Source: Proteobacteria bacterium DTSAM18
Lineage (GTDB): Bacteria; Myxococcota_A; UBA796; GCA-2862545
Assembly: GCA_028767165.1 (NCBI GenBank)
Contig: JARACJ010000012.1
Coordinates: 62,001 to 126,000 of the forward strand
DNA: 64,000 nt
Direction of reading: 5' to 3'
The translations under genes and the position numbers were made by a program. Below, piece by piece: positions 24,555 through 33,550 of this stretch (its first letter is position 1; each line of letters starts with the position of its first letter). The notes under the pieces are model-generated. The model was given only the letters and a program-made list of their open reading frames with translations, did no database searches and was not told the origin of the DNA.

Positions 24555-25525
24555 GTCAGCGTCTCCTCTACGTCGGAACCGGGGCCCGGTGCGGGGCCCT
24601 CGGAGCGGGTCTTCGTGCCGGCCAGGACGTTGCGCTCGCCGGTGTAGACCTCGACATCAGCCTCGTCGAACTCGCGCTCGCCCGCGCCCACCTCGGAGGG
24701 GGTGAGGCTGACCACGGCGCCGCCGGTGCCGTACAGGGGCGCGTAGGCGTACACCTCGCCCTCGTAGCGGTTGTGGGCGCCCATCACGGCGCTCATCCAC
24801 CACAGGGACTTGAAGTTCACGACCTTGTGCACCCGGATCTGCTTCTGGATGTTCCGGGACAGCTGGGCGCAGTCCTCGAGGCGGCCCTCGGCCAGGAACT
24901 CGAGCAGCTTGCGGTTCCACTCGTCGTCCTTGGCCGAGTGGATGTGGTCGTCCTCGGGCTCGATGAACTCGGTGTGCAGGCGGTTGGACAGGGTCATCAC
25001 GGAGATGACCGCGGCCGTCTTGCCCTGGGCCTTCAGGGCGTCGAGCAGCGCCTTGCCGTACACGATGGTCTCGGCACGGTCGGAGTACACGTTGCTCGAC
25101 AGGATGATGGCCTTGCGCTCGTTGTCGGGGTTGAGCAGCTTCAGGGCCACCACCGAGCCGGTGTCGATGGGGAAGCCGTGGTAGGCCGTGGTGCGGATCT
25201 GCAGGCCACGGGCCTTGCCGGCCTCGACGACGCCCTCGGCGAGCTCAGCGTCGATGTCGAACTTGTAGTGGATGCTGCCCAGATCGTGGAACAGCTCGTC
25301 GACGTGGACCCACTCGGGCTGGGGCAGCGCCTGCACCTGGTGGCCCAGGATGGAGGGCCACATGGTGGAGTAGATCACGAGGACGTCGGGATCGGCGGCC
25401 TCGATCTCCTTGCGGGCGGCGATGAAGCCGTCGTGGAGCTGCTGCCAGCCCTCGTTCTTCTCGGGGCACAGCAGCGGCTGGGGCAGGCCGGGGACGATGA
25501 GTCCCTTCACGATGGTGTCGTTCAT
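24551..25525 (-). CDS. 2-aminophenol 1,6-dioxygenase-type alpha subunit
   Basis: This 324-residue protein of the LigB/class III extradiol dioxygenase superfamily starts in an ATGA overlap with the beta-subunit gene. Segments such as VKGLIVPGLPQPLLCPEKNEGW, ILSSNVYSDRAETIVYG and SVMTLSNRLHTEF match the alpha (non-catalytic) subunits of 2-aminophenol 1,6-dioxygenases. The N-terminal His-rich iron site of catalytic subunits (HPPH) is replaced by LPQP, so it probably supports the beta subunit and does not bind iron itself. The last 50 residues (acidic, Pro/Gly-rich) extend beyond the usual length of about 270. Confidence 0.8.
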   Translation of the reverse strand: MNDTIVKGLIVPGLPQPLLCPEKNEGWQQLHDGFIAARKEIEAADPDVLVIYSTMWPSILGHQVQALPQPEWVHVDELFHDLGSIHYKFDIDAELAEGVVEAGKARGLQIRTTAYHGFPIDTGSVVALKLLNPDNERKAIILSSNVYSDRAETIVYGKALLDALKAQGKTAAVISVMTLSNRLHTEFIEPEDDHIHSAKDDEWNRKLLEFLAEGRLEDCAQLSRNIQKQIRVHKVVNFKSLWWMSAVMGAHNRYEGEVYAYAPLYGTGGAVVSLTPSEVGAGEREFDEADVEVYTGERNVLAGTKTRSEGPAPGPGSDVEETLT

Positions 25526-26436
25526 TGGGCCACCTTCCGCACGGGGTGGTTGGGATCCTCATGCCAGCCGACGATGGCGTTGCCGGTGCCGATGATGGAG
25601 CCGTAGGCGTAGACCTCGGCCGGGTACGTGGGGTAGCCCATCGTGCTCATCATCCAGGTGAGCGAGCCCGCGTCCGTCTCGGCGATGGCGTTGGCGGTGA
25701 ACTCCGGCATCACGTCGATCATCTCGCGGGTGCGACCGGCCTTCATCATCTTGATGAGCTCCATGTCCCACAGGTAGAGCATGTGGCTCGTGATGTGCTC
25801 CTTCGACATGTCCTCGGGCAGCTCGCCCTCGGTGACGAAGTGGCGGTGGCTCAGGGAATTGGAGCTGAGCAGCAGGACGTTCTTTCCGCTGGCCTCGACG
25901 GCCTTGCGGGTGGCCTCACCGAGTGCCCGGGCCCGCTCCTGCATCACGTCGACGTTGTAGTAGGCGTTGCTGCGCTCGGAGCTGATGGCCACGATGGGCT
26001 TGTTCCACTTGGGGTTGGCCAGGTGGCAGGAGATGATGGTGCCGTAGTCGACCCGGTAGTCCGGGTTGGTCATCATCTTCATCTGCAGGCCGGCTTCCTT
26101 GCCCGCATCGTGGATGGCCTTGGACAGCTCCACGTCCACGTCCAGCTCGTAGTTGTAGCGGAACAGGTGGGGGAAGATGGGGTCGACCGACTTGCCCTTG
26201 AAGTGGGGCACGCCCAGCAGGTGGGTGCCCACGTAGGTCTGCCAGTGGGGGCTGTGGACGATGATCGCGTCGATCTCGTCCCAAGGCAGCTCACGGTGCA
26301 GCCGCTCGTAGCCCCAGCGCAGCATCTCCCAGCCGCCCTCGGACTTCGCCTCGTTCTGCGGGGGGTTCTCCGCGTAGATCAGGTGCGGCGGATGAGGCGC
26401 CAGGGCCCCCGCCACGATGCGTCCCTTCTTGGACAT
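25522..26436 (-). CDS. 2-aminophenol 1,6-dioxygenase-type beta (catalytic) subunit
   Basis: This 304-residue catalytic class III extradiol dioxygenase opens with APHPPHLIYAENPPQNEAKS, containing the iron-ligand His (about H13). SPHWQTYVGTHLLG carries the second His, and the C-terminal TYPAEVYAYGSIIGTG the Glu. ASNSLSHRHF near residue 200 is also as in known enzymes. The family opens the ring of 2-aminophenol beside the amino group to give 2-aminomuconate semialdehyde. Length and motifs fit the NbzC/CnbC/Amn group. It is coupled to the alpha subunit and lies 8 bp after the dehydrogenase. Related substrates (aminohydroxybenzoates) are possible. Confidence 0.88.
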   Translation of the reverse strand: MSKKGRIVAGALAPHPPHLIYAENPPQNEAKSEGGWEMLRWGYERLHRELPWDEIDAIIVHSPHWQTYVGTHLLGVPHFKGKSVDPIFPHLFRYNYELDVDVELSKAIHDAGKEAGLQMKMMTNPDYRVDYGTIISCHLANPKWNKPIVAISSERSNAYYNVDVMQERARALGEATRKAVEASGKNVLLLSSNSLSHRHFVTEGELPEDMSKEHITSHMLYLWDMELIKMMKAGRTREMIDVMPEFTANAIAETDAGSLTWMMSTMGYPTYPAEVYAYGSIIGTGNAIVGWHEDPNHPVRKVAQ

Positions 26437-26444
26437 GGACTCTC

Positions 26445-27923
26445 CTACAGCTTCACGCAGACGTTGCGGCTCTCGGAATAGAACTCGAGGCTGAACCGGC
26501 CACCCTCGCGGCCCACACCGGAATCCTTCATGCCGCCGAAGGGCACGCGCAGATCACGGAGCAGCCAGGTGTTGACCCACACCATGCCGGACTCGAGGGC
26601 GGCGGCCACCCGGTGGCCCGTCTTGATGTCCTGGGTCCACACGGACCCCGCCAGGCCGTAGCGCACGGCGTTGGCCATCTCGACGGCATCCTCGGGGGTG
26701 TCGAACGGGTGGATGGTGGCGACGGGGCCGAAGATCTCCTCGGTGGCGGTGCGGCTGTCGTAGGCCAGGCCATCGATGAGGGTGGGCTTCAGGAACGCGC
26801 CCTTGGCGAACTCGCCGTGCATCTCGGGGCGCTCGCCGCCGCACAGGATGACGCCGCCTTCCTTCTTGGCCAGATCGATGTAGCTCTCGACCTTGGCGAG
26901 GTGGGCCTGGCTGACCAGGGCGCCGAAGTTGGTGGCGGGATCCTGGGGGTTGCCGGGCACCCGCTTGTTCACCTCTTCGACCAGCGCCGTCTTGAAGCGC
27001 TCGTAGATCTCGCGCTGCACGAAGATGCGGCTGCCGCACAGGCAGATCTGGCCCTGGTTGGCGAAGGCCGCGCGGGCGACACCCTTGACCGTCTCGTCGA
27101 AGTCGCAGTCCTCGAAGACGATGGTGGGGTTCTTGCCGCCGAGCTCGAGGCTGAGCTTCTTGAACATGGGGGCCGCGGTGGCCGCCACGCGGTGACCGGT
27201 GGCGGTGCCGCCGGTGAAGCTGATGCCCTTGATGTCGGGGTGGGCGACCATCGCCTGGCCGACCTCGTGGCCGTAGCCGTGCACCAGGTTGAACACGCCG
27301 GCGGGCACGCCCACCTTGTGCATCACCTCGGCGAGCTTCATGGCCGTGAGCGGGGTGACCTCGCTGGGCTTGGCCACGAGCGTGTTGCCCATGGCGAGGG
27401 CCGGCGCGACCTTCCAGCTGAGCAGGTACAGGGGCAGGTTCCACGGCGTGATGAGGCCGAACACGCCCACGGGACGCCGCAGGGTGTAGTTGATGGCGTC
27501 GCCGTCCATCGGGTGCGCGCCCGTCTCCTGGTGGCGCACGGCGCCGGCGAAGAAGCGGAAGTTGCTGATGACCCGGGGGATGTCGACGGAGCGCGCCAGG
27601 GAGAACGGCTTGCCGTTGTCGAGGGACTCGAGCAGCGCGAAGTCGTCGATCTCCCGCTCGATCTCGTCGGCGATGGCGTCGAGCAGGTCGGCCCGCTCGG
27701 CCACCGTGGTGCGGCCCCAGGGGCCCTCGAAGGCGGCCTTGGCGGCGGCGGCGGCCTGGTCCACATCCGCGGCCTTGGACCGGGGGATGGTGGTGAGCTC
27801 GGCATCGCGCGCGGGATCGTACACGCCGATCACCTCGCCATCACCGGCCTGCTGGAACACGCCGCCGATGTAGTTGCGGCCCTCGGGGACCACGTCGCGG
27901 TCGAGGTTCATGACGTCGTTCAT
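26445..27923 (-). CDS. aldehyde dehydrogenase, probable 2-aminomuconate-semialdehyde dehydrogenase
   Basis: This 492-residue NAD-type aldehyde dehydrogenase starts at ATG 27921-27923 (ATGA overlap with the upstream gene, ribosome site GGGAGG). The catalytic Glu is in KLSLELGGKNPTIVF, and the catalytic Cys in FANQGQICLCGSRIFVQ. The cofactor region (ITPWNLPLYLLSWKVAPALA, then SFTGGTATGHRV) and the C-terminal PFGGMKDSGVGREGG are standard. Hydroxymuconic/aminomuconic semialdehyde dehydrogenases have the same length and the GQIC motif. Standing directly before the ring-cleavage genes, it should oxidise the semialdehyde product to 2-aminomuconate. Confidence 0.88.
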   Translation of the reverse strand: MNDVMNLDRDVVPEGRNYIGGVFQQAGDGEVIGVYDPARDAELTTIPRSKAADVDQAAAAAKAAFEGPWGRTTVAERADLLDAIADEIEREIDDFALLESLDNGKPFSLARSVDIPRVISNFRFFAGAVRHQETGAHPMDGDAINYTLRRPVGVFGLITPWNLPLYLLSWKVAPALAMGNTLVAKPSEVTPLTAMKLAEVMHKVGVPAGVFNLVHGYGHEVGQAMVAHPDIKGISFTGGTATGHRVAATAAPMFKKLSLELGGKNPTIVFEDCDFDETVKGVARAAFANQGQICLCGSRIFVQREIYERFKTALVEEVNKRVPGNPQDPATNFGALVSQAHLAKVESYIDLAKKEGGVILCGGERPEMHGEFAKGAFLKPTLIDGLAYDSRTATEEIFGPVATIHPFDTPEDAVEMANAVRYGLAGSVWTQDIKTGHRVAAALESGMVWVNTWLLRDLRVPFGGMKDSGVGREGGRFSLEFYSESRNVCVKL

Positions 27924-29062
27924 CCCTGCCTCCCGAATCCCTGGGCAGCGTACTGCCGGAAGTCATAGTGCCAGCGGTCGTCGTCCGGATCCCACTCGTC
28001 CCAGGTGGGGTGCTCGTCGAGCTTGGCCACGTACTTCGGCGGCACCACGCCCTCGACGATGAACGCCTTCTGGCGGTGCAGCGGGTACGGGTTGCGCAGG
28101 TCGAAGCCGAGCACGCCGAGGACGGCGCGGGCCACGTACCAGCTCGCCTGGGCGTTCCAGCCGTGGGCGATCTTGATGCAGATGCCGAGTCCCTTGGGGT
28201 AGTCGGGGTGCTCGATGGCCAGACCGAGGAGGCCGTCGGCGCCCTCCTTGGCGATGACCTTGCCGCCACAGGCCTTGATGATGGACGAGTCCAGGCGGTT
28301 GAAGCCACCCACCAGATCGGGGTGCTCGACCATGGCGTCCCAGATCCAGTCGTCGTCCTTGCGGGCGACCAGATCGGCGTACAGCTGGGCCAGCTCGCTC
28401 ACCGTGTTCGAGCAGGTGGGCAGGCCGCAGCCGTCGCGGGCGACGCGCAGGGGCTGCCAGTCGTCGCCGAGGGTCTGGCGGAGGATGTCGAGGTAGGCCT
28501 CGAACATCGGGTGCTGGGGCAGCGTGTAGCCCACGCGGGACCAGCCCTTCTCCTTGAGGCCCCGCAGGATGCCCGCGTGCTCACCGGAGCAGCAGTGGTA
28601 CCAGCGGCGGGGACGGCGCACCTGCCGGCCGAACTGCACCAGGGGCACATCGAGCGGCGTGAGCATCAGGCCCCACTCGGACTCGTTCAGGATGCTCTGG
28701 GCGGCGGCCACGTGCTCGGTGTCGCCGTTGTGGGAGGCGCAGGTGATGGCCTTCTGCCGGGAGTCGAGGATGCCGTCGAGCTCGTCGGCGAACACCTTCA
28801 TGGTGAGCGGCTTCATCATCGAGCGGCCGTAGCACAGCACGTTGCCGCCGAAGCTGTGGATGATCTCGCCACCGTGGGCCCAGGACACCGCGCCGTGCAC
28901 GGTGTTCTCGGACACGCCGTTGCGGCGGTAGTCGACGAGCGGCTCCCAGTCGACGTCGCGGCCGGTGGGGATGCCCTCGACCTTCTCGCCCAGCACGGAC
29001 TTGGGGTAGATGTCGGAGCCGGGTGCGCCGGGCTTCACCGCGGAGTGGATCTTCTCGGTCAT
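27920..29062 (-). CDS. asparaginase-II-like amidohydrolase
   Basis: This 380-residue protein starts at ATG 29060-29062, overlapping the stop of the monooxygenase gene. It fits the L-asparaginase II (rhizobial/thermolabile, ReAV-type) family: VHGAVSWAHGGEIIHSFG, CASHNGDTEHV, YHCCSGEHAGIL, DGCGLPTCSNTV. In the characterised family SGKHAGM holds the reactive Ser-Lys and nearby Cys/Lys bind zinc; here the Lys is Glu (SGEHAG). The normal asparaginase mechanism may therefore be altered. Such a gene is not a standard member of aminophenol pathways. It may hydrolyse an amide precursor or intermediate, which is inference from its coupled position. Confidence 0.75.
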   Translation of the reverse strand: MTEKIHSAVKPGAPGSDIYPKSVLGEKVEGIPTGRDVDWEPLVDYRRNGVSENTVHGAVSWAHGGEIIHSFGGNVLCYGRSMMKPLTMKVFADELDGILDSRQKAITCASHNGDTEHVAAAQSILNESEWGLMLTPLDVPLVQFGRQVRRPRRWYHCCSGEHAGILRGLKEKGWSRVGYTLPQHPMFEAYLDILRQTLGDDWQPLRVARDGCGLPTCSNTVSELAQLYADLVARKDDDWIWDAMVEHPDLVGGFNRLDSSIIKACGGKVIAKEGADGLLGLAIEHPDYPKGLGICIKIAHGWNAQASWYVARAVLGVLGFDLRNPYPLHRQKAFIVEGVVPPKYVAKLDEHPTWDEWDPDDDRWHYDFRQYAAQGFGRQG

Positions 29063-30312
29063 GAGGCCACCTTCCCGATCAGCGCCTGCACGCGGGGGGC
29101 CACCTCGTCCATGAAGGCCTGCTGGTTGCGGATGACGCGGGCGCTGTCGTGGTTGAAGAAGTCGAACCACAGCATCAGGCGGTCGTCGGGGTGGAAGCGC
29201 TCGACGATCTGCGCCGCCACCTCGTCCGGGTTGCCGATGAGGGCGTTCTGGGCGGCCTTCTCGATGCGTGCGGGATCGATGGTGCCCTGCAGCGCCTTCC
29301 AGTACTCACCCAGCGCCTTGCGGGCCTCCTCGCCGGCTGCCTTGGACTGCTGCTCGGGGGTCAGGCCGGCCTCCGCGTTGAGGAACACGAAGGTGGTGCG
29401 GGGCATGTGGCCACGGGTCCACTCGCCGCCATCGGGGTGGAACGCAGCGGCGAGGCGCTTGTGGGTGTCCTCGATGATGTCGGGACGGGTGATCGACAGG
29501 TTGAACACCTGCACGGGCGCCAGGGTGTTGACGTGCTCCTGCAGGGCCGGATCGTGGCTGCCGATGATGAGCTGCAGCAGGTCGCGGCGGAAGGCCTGGG
29601 GCACGAGCTTGATGTTCTCGAAGACCCAGCGCTTCTGCACGGCGATCTCGGTGGGGGCCTCGGACAGGCCGTCGCGCTCCATGGCGGCCTTCTGGACCTT
29701 CTCCCAGTCCTCGTCCGACCGGAAGTTGGCGCGGCTCATGGTGAGCTCGGGGATGTCACCGCTGTGGATGACGTCGCCCCGGAGCAGGCGCAGGAAGATC
29801 TCGCAGGCCTCCTGCAGCTGGAAGCCCTTGAGCGCGGGCCAGGCGGCCTCTTCGACGATGTCGCGGGGGGTGATGCCGCTGGCCTCGTTCATGAAGTTGA
29901 ACCGGCCCGACGCGAAGCCGTAGTGGATGCGGCGGGTCTCGTCCGCATCCAGGCCGTGCAGGGTGAGGAACGTGGCCAGGCGCTCGGCGTGGGCCACGGG
30001 ACCGCCCATGCACAGGATGTTGGAGATGGCGGAGCCCACCTCGATGCGCTCGGTCATGGAGAACACCTTCTGCGCGAGCTGCAGGATGTCGGTGTTCAGG
30101 CCGACCTCGCCCTCCCAGTGGGGGATGACGGGGTTGCGGTTGGTCTTCTGCACCTGGCTGGACAGGTGGGACTCGGCCACCCACGCCACCCCGAAGCCCT
30201 GCGCATCCGCAGCCTTCACCTGGTCGAAGAAGTTCGCGAACATCTCCCGCTCGGACGGCATGTGGCCATCGACGGGGGTCTGGGAGATGGAGAAGAAGAT
30301 GTCGTACTGCAT
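29059..30312 (-). CDS. luciferase-like (LLM) flavin-dependent monooxygenase
   Basis: This 417-residue protein starts at ATG 30310-30312. The bacterial-luciferase-like TIM barrel is evident: YDIFFSISQTPVDGH, AQGFGVAWVAESHLSS, IEVGSAISNILCMGGP with HAERLATFLTL, GIHYGFASGRF-like RIHYGFASGRFNF, and a late IGNPDEVAAQIVERFHPDDRLMLWF, the phosphate/flavin-side closing motif. Such enzymes use reduced FMN and oxygen to hydroxylate or cleave organic substrates and need a flavin reductase, not encoded here. Its place early in an aminophenol-type operon suggests it forms or conditions the ring-cleavage substrate. It lies 88 bp after the SDR gene. Confidence 0.85.
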   Translation of the reverse strand: MQYDIFFSISQTPVDGHMPSEREMFANFFDQVKAADAQGFGVAWVAESHLSSQVQKTNRNPVIPHWEGEVGLNTDILQLAQKVFSMTERIEVGSAISNILCMGGPVAHAERLATFLTLHGLDADETRRIHYGFASGRFNFMNEASGITPRDIVEEAAWPALKGFQLQEACEIFLRLLRGDVIHSGDIPELTMSRANFRSDEDWEKVQKAAMERDGLSEAPTEIAVQKRWVFENIKLVPQAFRRDLLQLIIGSHDPALQEHVNTLAPVQVFNLSITRPDIIEDTHKRLAAAFHPDGGEWTRGHMPRTTFVFLNAEAGLTPEQQSKAAGEEARKALGEYWKALQGTIDPARIEKAAQNALIGNPDEVAAQIVERFHPDDRLMLWFDFFNHDSARVIRNQQAFMDEVAPRVQALIGKVAS

Positions 30313-30400
30313 ACCGGGCCTCTCGGAGAGGTGACGAACACCGATGGGGTCTCAGCCAGCGTGTGGCTGCTGCAGGGGGCGGGACGAGCCGCCCGGAAGA

Positions 30401-31198
30401 TCAGCTGATGGAGCGCAGGCGGCCGCCATCGACCGGCAGGGAGTGGCCGCGCACGTAGGCGCCGGCCTCGCTGGCCAGGAAGCAGATGGCCTCGGCGGTC
30501 TCCGCCGGGTCTGCCAGGCGGCCTTCGGGGACCTGGGCGATCCAGCCGGCGCGGACGTCGTCGTAGGACGCGCCCGTGCGATCGGCGGTGGCGCTCGCCA
30601 GGCCGACCATGCGGTCGGTATCCGTGAAGCCGGGCAGCACGTTGTTGATGGTGACGCCCTGGGGGAACTCACGGGAGAGGGTCTTGGCCCAGGAGGCCAT
30701 CGCCGCGCGGGTGAGGTTCGACACGCCGAGGTTGGGGATGGGCTCGCGCACCGAGGTGGACAGCACGTTGATCCAGCGGCCGTAGCCGGCCTCGGTCATG
30801 CCGGGGAGCACCTTCTGCATCATGACGTGGGCGCTGAAGACGTGGCGGCCGAGGGCGCCCTCGAGCTCCGACAGCGCGGCCTTGTGCAGCGGGCCGCCCT
30901 TGGGGCCGCCGGTGTTGTGCACGACGATGTGGATGGGGCCCTGCTCCAGCAGGCCGTCGAGCTTGGCGAGGAGGTCGTCGCGGTCGTCGAGATCCGCCAC
31001 CAGGATGGACACGTCGCAGCCTTCGCCGCGGAGCATCTCGGCGGTCTCGGTGAGCGCGGCCTCGCTGCGGGCCAGCATGATCACCTTGGCGCCCCGGCGT
31101 GCCATGAGGATGGCCGTGGCCCGGCCGATGCCCTTGGAACTTCCACACACGAGGGCGGTCCTGCCCGCCAGATCCAACCTGCTGGTCGCTGCCGTCAT
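30401..31198 (-). CDS. short-chain dehydrogenase/reductase-like protein, atypical active site
   Basis: The ATG at 31196-31198, five bases after GGAGG, gives 265 residues; a TTG just before it is less likely. Rossmann motifs are clear: ALVCGSSKGIGRATA (cofactor loop), HNTGGPKGG in place of NNAG, and INVLSTSVREPIPNLGVSN followed by LTRAAMASWAKTL. The catalytic YxxxK is absent: the aligned positions read SNLTR, while the preceding Ser is kept. This variant occurs in a known subgroup of SDR proteins annotated as ketoacyl reductases. It is the first gene of the seven-gene operon; the upstream 130 bp must hold the promoter. Confidence 0.75.
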   Translation of the reverse strand: MTAATSRLDLAGRTALVCGSSKGIGRATAILMARRGAKVIMLARSEAALTETAEMLRGEGCDVSILVADLDDRDDLLAKLDGLLEQGPIHIVVHNTGGPKGGPLHKAALSELEGALGRHVFSAHVMMQKVLPGMTEAGYGRWINVLSTSVREPIPNLGVSNLTRAAMASWAKTLSREFPQGVTINNVLPGFTDTDRMVGLASATADRTGASYDDVRAGWIAQVPEGRLADPAETAEAICFLASEAGAYVRGHSLPVDGGRLRSIS

Positions 31199-31330
31199 CA
31201 AAGCCTCCTAACGCGGAGGCCCCGACGCCGGGCCCACCGCCACAGCATCGCCTATGGGGTTGGGTTCGGCGGGACAAGTCACAAGGTTGTGGTTGCCCGG
31301 CGACGGGTACGGGTGCCCGCCGTGCGGACC

Positions 31331-33550
31331 CTACTCCATGTCCTCGACGGTGGGCTCCGGCAGCATCCGCGGCCCCTCGAACACCAGCCTGTACCCGTCG
31401 TACTGACGCTTGATGATCTCGACGTAGTGGGCCGGCTCGCTGCCGCGGCAGTAGCCGTAGCGGGCCTGGCGGTAGTACTTCGGATCGGCCAGCAGGCGGA
31501 TGGTTTCCTCGACGTTGCCGAACCACTTGTTGGGGTTCAAGCCCTTCCGCCTCGCGAGCACCTGCGCATCCAGCACGTGGCCGTAGCCCGCGTTGTAGCT
31601 GGCGAGCGCGAACCAGGTGGCCTCGTCGATGGGCAGGGTCTTGTTCCAGCGCTTGGTGAGCTGGGCCATGTAGCGAAGACCGGCCTCGATGTTCTGCTCG
31701 GGGTCGTAGGCGTTCTTCAGGCCCAGATCCCGGGCCGTGCCGGGCATGATCTGCATGAGGCCCTGGGCCCCCACCCAGCTTCGGGCCCGGGGCTTGAACC
31801 GGGACTCCTGGTACATCTGGCTGGCCGCCAGGCGCCAGTCGAGACCGTGCTCCCTGGCCCACTTGCGCAGGTACTCGTCGTAGGGCGAGATCCGGCTCGA
31901 GCCCTCCCGGACGACGTGCATGCCGCCCTGACCCGGCCGCTTGTCGCGGATGAAGTGGCGGCGCCACAGACGCTGGAAGTCCTCGGTCTGCATGTAGACC
32001 AGCAGGAAGGCGTCCATCTTGGCCCGCAGGGACTCGTTGTCCTTGCGGAGCATCCACCCGATGTCCCGGCGCACGCCGTAGCGGGTGATGATGCCGATGC
32101 TCTCACGCCAGGTGTTCTCGAGGTCGAACTGGTGCTCGAGGGTGGCGGTGAGGTCGATCTCCCGCTCGTCGACGGCCGCCATCAGCGACTCCGGCGTGTC
32201 CCAGCCCTCCAGGGGCACCACCTCGTAGCCGTATCCGTGCTCCTCCTTCAGCTCCACGAGCTGCTCGTACTGGGTGAAGATCTCGGGCACGTGGATCTCT
32301 CGCCCATCGAGCTCCGCGAGGCTCTTCTCCCCCTCCTCCGCCGGACCGACCACGACGTCCTGGCTCGACAGGTAGGGCATGGAGAAGCCGAACACCTTGC
32401 GGCGCGCTTCCGTGATGCTGACGGAGGCGCCGAAGAAGTCGGCCTTGCCCTTGTAGATGTGGGCGCCGATGTCCACCGGAGGACTGAGGACCTCCACCTC
32501 GAGCACCAGATCGTAGTGGCGGGCGAAGGCCTGGGCGAGCTCGTACTCGAAGCCGATCAGCTTGCCACGCCAGTGGTAGAAGGCGCCGGCGCTGTTGACC
32601 GTGGCGAAGCGGATCGACCCGCTCTCCACGATGTCGCTCCAGGACCTCGGCTCACGGAACTCCTCCGGATCCAGGCGCGCGGCCTCCTCGAGGGTCTGCG
32701 TGGTGATGAACAGGTTCGCCGCCTTGAGCAGGTCCTGGCGGTCGGGGTGGATGGCCCAGCCGATGCGGCTCACGTCCCCCACCCTCGGGCCCATGACCAC
32801 GCCGTCCATGTACAGCTCCATGGCCTTGGCGTTCAGCTCATCCTCGATGGTCACATCGATCGTGCCTGCCAACAGGTCGGCCAGCAGGACCTCCTTGGGG
32901 GTCTCGCCGGAGACCGCCTCCACCTTCAGCCCGGGGTGCTTCTCCTGGAGCGCCTTCGCGGTGTCGAGGAACGTGGTTCCCTCCAACACCGTGATGGTCC
33001 GACCGTTGAGCGCCTCGGGATCCTCCAGAAGCGGATCCCCCTCGCGGACCACGAGGGTCTCGTAGCCCTGCATGAGGGGCCGGGTGAAGGGCACACGGGC
33101 CTGCCGCTCCGGCGTGATGGTGATGAAGGCCACCGCCATGTCGCCCTTGCCGGCCTCGAGCTCGTCGAGGATCCTCGAGAAGTCCGTGACCAGCACCAGC
33201 TGCGGCTTGAGCCCCAGCGACCGGGCGAACTGCTTGGCCAGGAACCACTCGCGTCCCGACGGAAGACCCGGCCGATCGAGCCAGCTGTCGCCGGGGGTCG
33301 CGAGGATCCGCAGGGTCCCCTCCTCCCGGGGGGCGTCCGGGTGCACCCAGACGCGGCCCATGTCGTCCACCCATCGATCCTTCAGGGCCGGTTCGGGCGA
33401 CAGGTCGTGGTAGGCGGTGTCCTGCTCGTCCACCTCCTCGTCCGGGAGGTGGGGGGGCTCGGGCTGGCAGCCCGTGAGCAGGCACACGGCCACCCAGAGC
33501 CATCCGAGGACGCCACGCCAGTTCATCATGTGTCGGGCCATGACCTTCAT
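31331..33550 (-). CDS. MltF-like lipoprotein with two solute-binding domains and a transglycosylase domain
   Basis: This 739-residue protein has its ATG immediately after the stop of the paralogous gene upstream (TGAATG). The signal sequence ends in lipobox LLTGC. Two successive SBP_bac_3 (amino-acid-binding-like) domains follow: about 75-305, with LRILATPGDSW and GKGDMAVAFITITPER, and about 310-545, with IRFATVNSAGAF and GKADFFGASVSITEARR. Then comes a family 1 lytic transglycosylase domain (about 575-700), with catalytic Glu in YQESRFKPRARSWVGAQGLM and ALASYNAGYGHV. Standard MltF has a single binding domain. It should cleave murein at the outer membrane, probably controlled by a bound cell-wall ligand. 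Confidence 0.88.
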   Translation of the reverse strand: MKVMARHMMNWRGVLGWLWVAVCLLTGCQPEPPHLPDEEVDEQDTAYHDLSPEPALKDRWVDDMGRVWVHPDAPREEGTLRILATPGDSWLDRPGLPSGREWFLAKQFARSLGLKPQLVLVTDFSRILDELEAGKGDMAVAFITITPERQARVPFTRPLMQGYETLVVREGDPLLEDPEALNGRTITVLEGTTFLDTAKALQEKHPGLKVEAVSGETPKEVLLADLLAGTIDVTIEDELNAKAMELYMDGVVMGPRVGDVSRIGWAIHPDRQDLLKAANLFITTQTLEEAARLDPEEFREPRSWSDIVESGSIRFATVNSAGAFYHWRGKLIGFEYELAQAFARHYDLVLEVEVLSPPVDIGAHIYKGKADFFGASVSITEARRKVFGFSMPYLSSQDVVVGPAEEGEKSLAELDGREIHVPEIFTQYEQLVELKEEHGYGYEVVPLEGWDTPESLMAAVDEREIDLTATLEHQFDLENTWRESIGIITRYGVRRDIGWMLRKDNESLRAKMDAFLLVYMQTEDFQRLWRRHFIRDKRPGQGGMHVVREGSSRISPYDEYLRKWAREHGLDWRLAASQMYQESRFKPRARSWVGAQGLMQIMPGTARDLGLKNAYDPEQNIEAGLRYMAQLTKRWNKTLPIDEATWFALASYNAGYGHVLDAQVLARRKGLNPNKWFGNVEETIRLLADPKYYRQARYGYCRGSEPAHYVEIIKRQYDGYRLVFEGPRMLPEPTVEDME

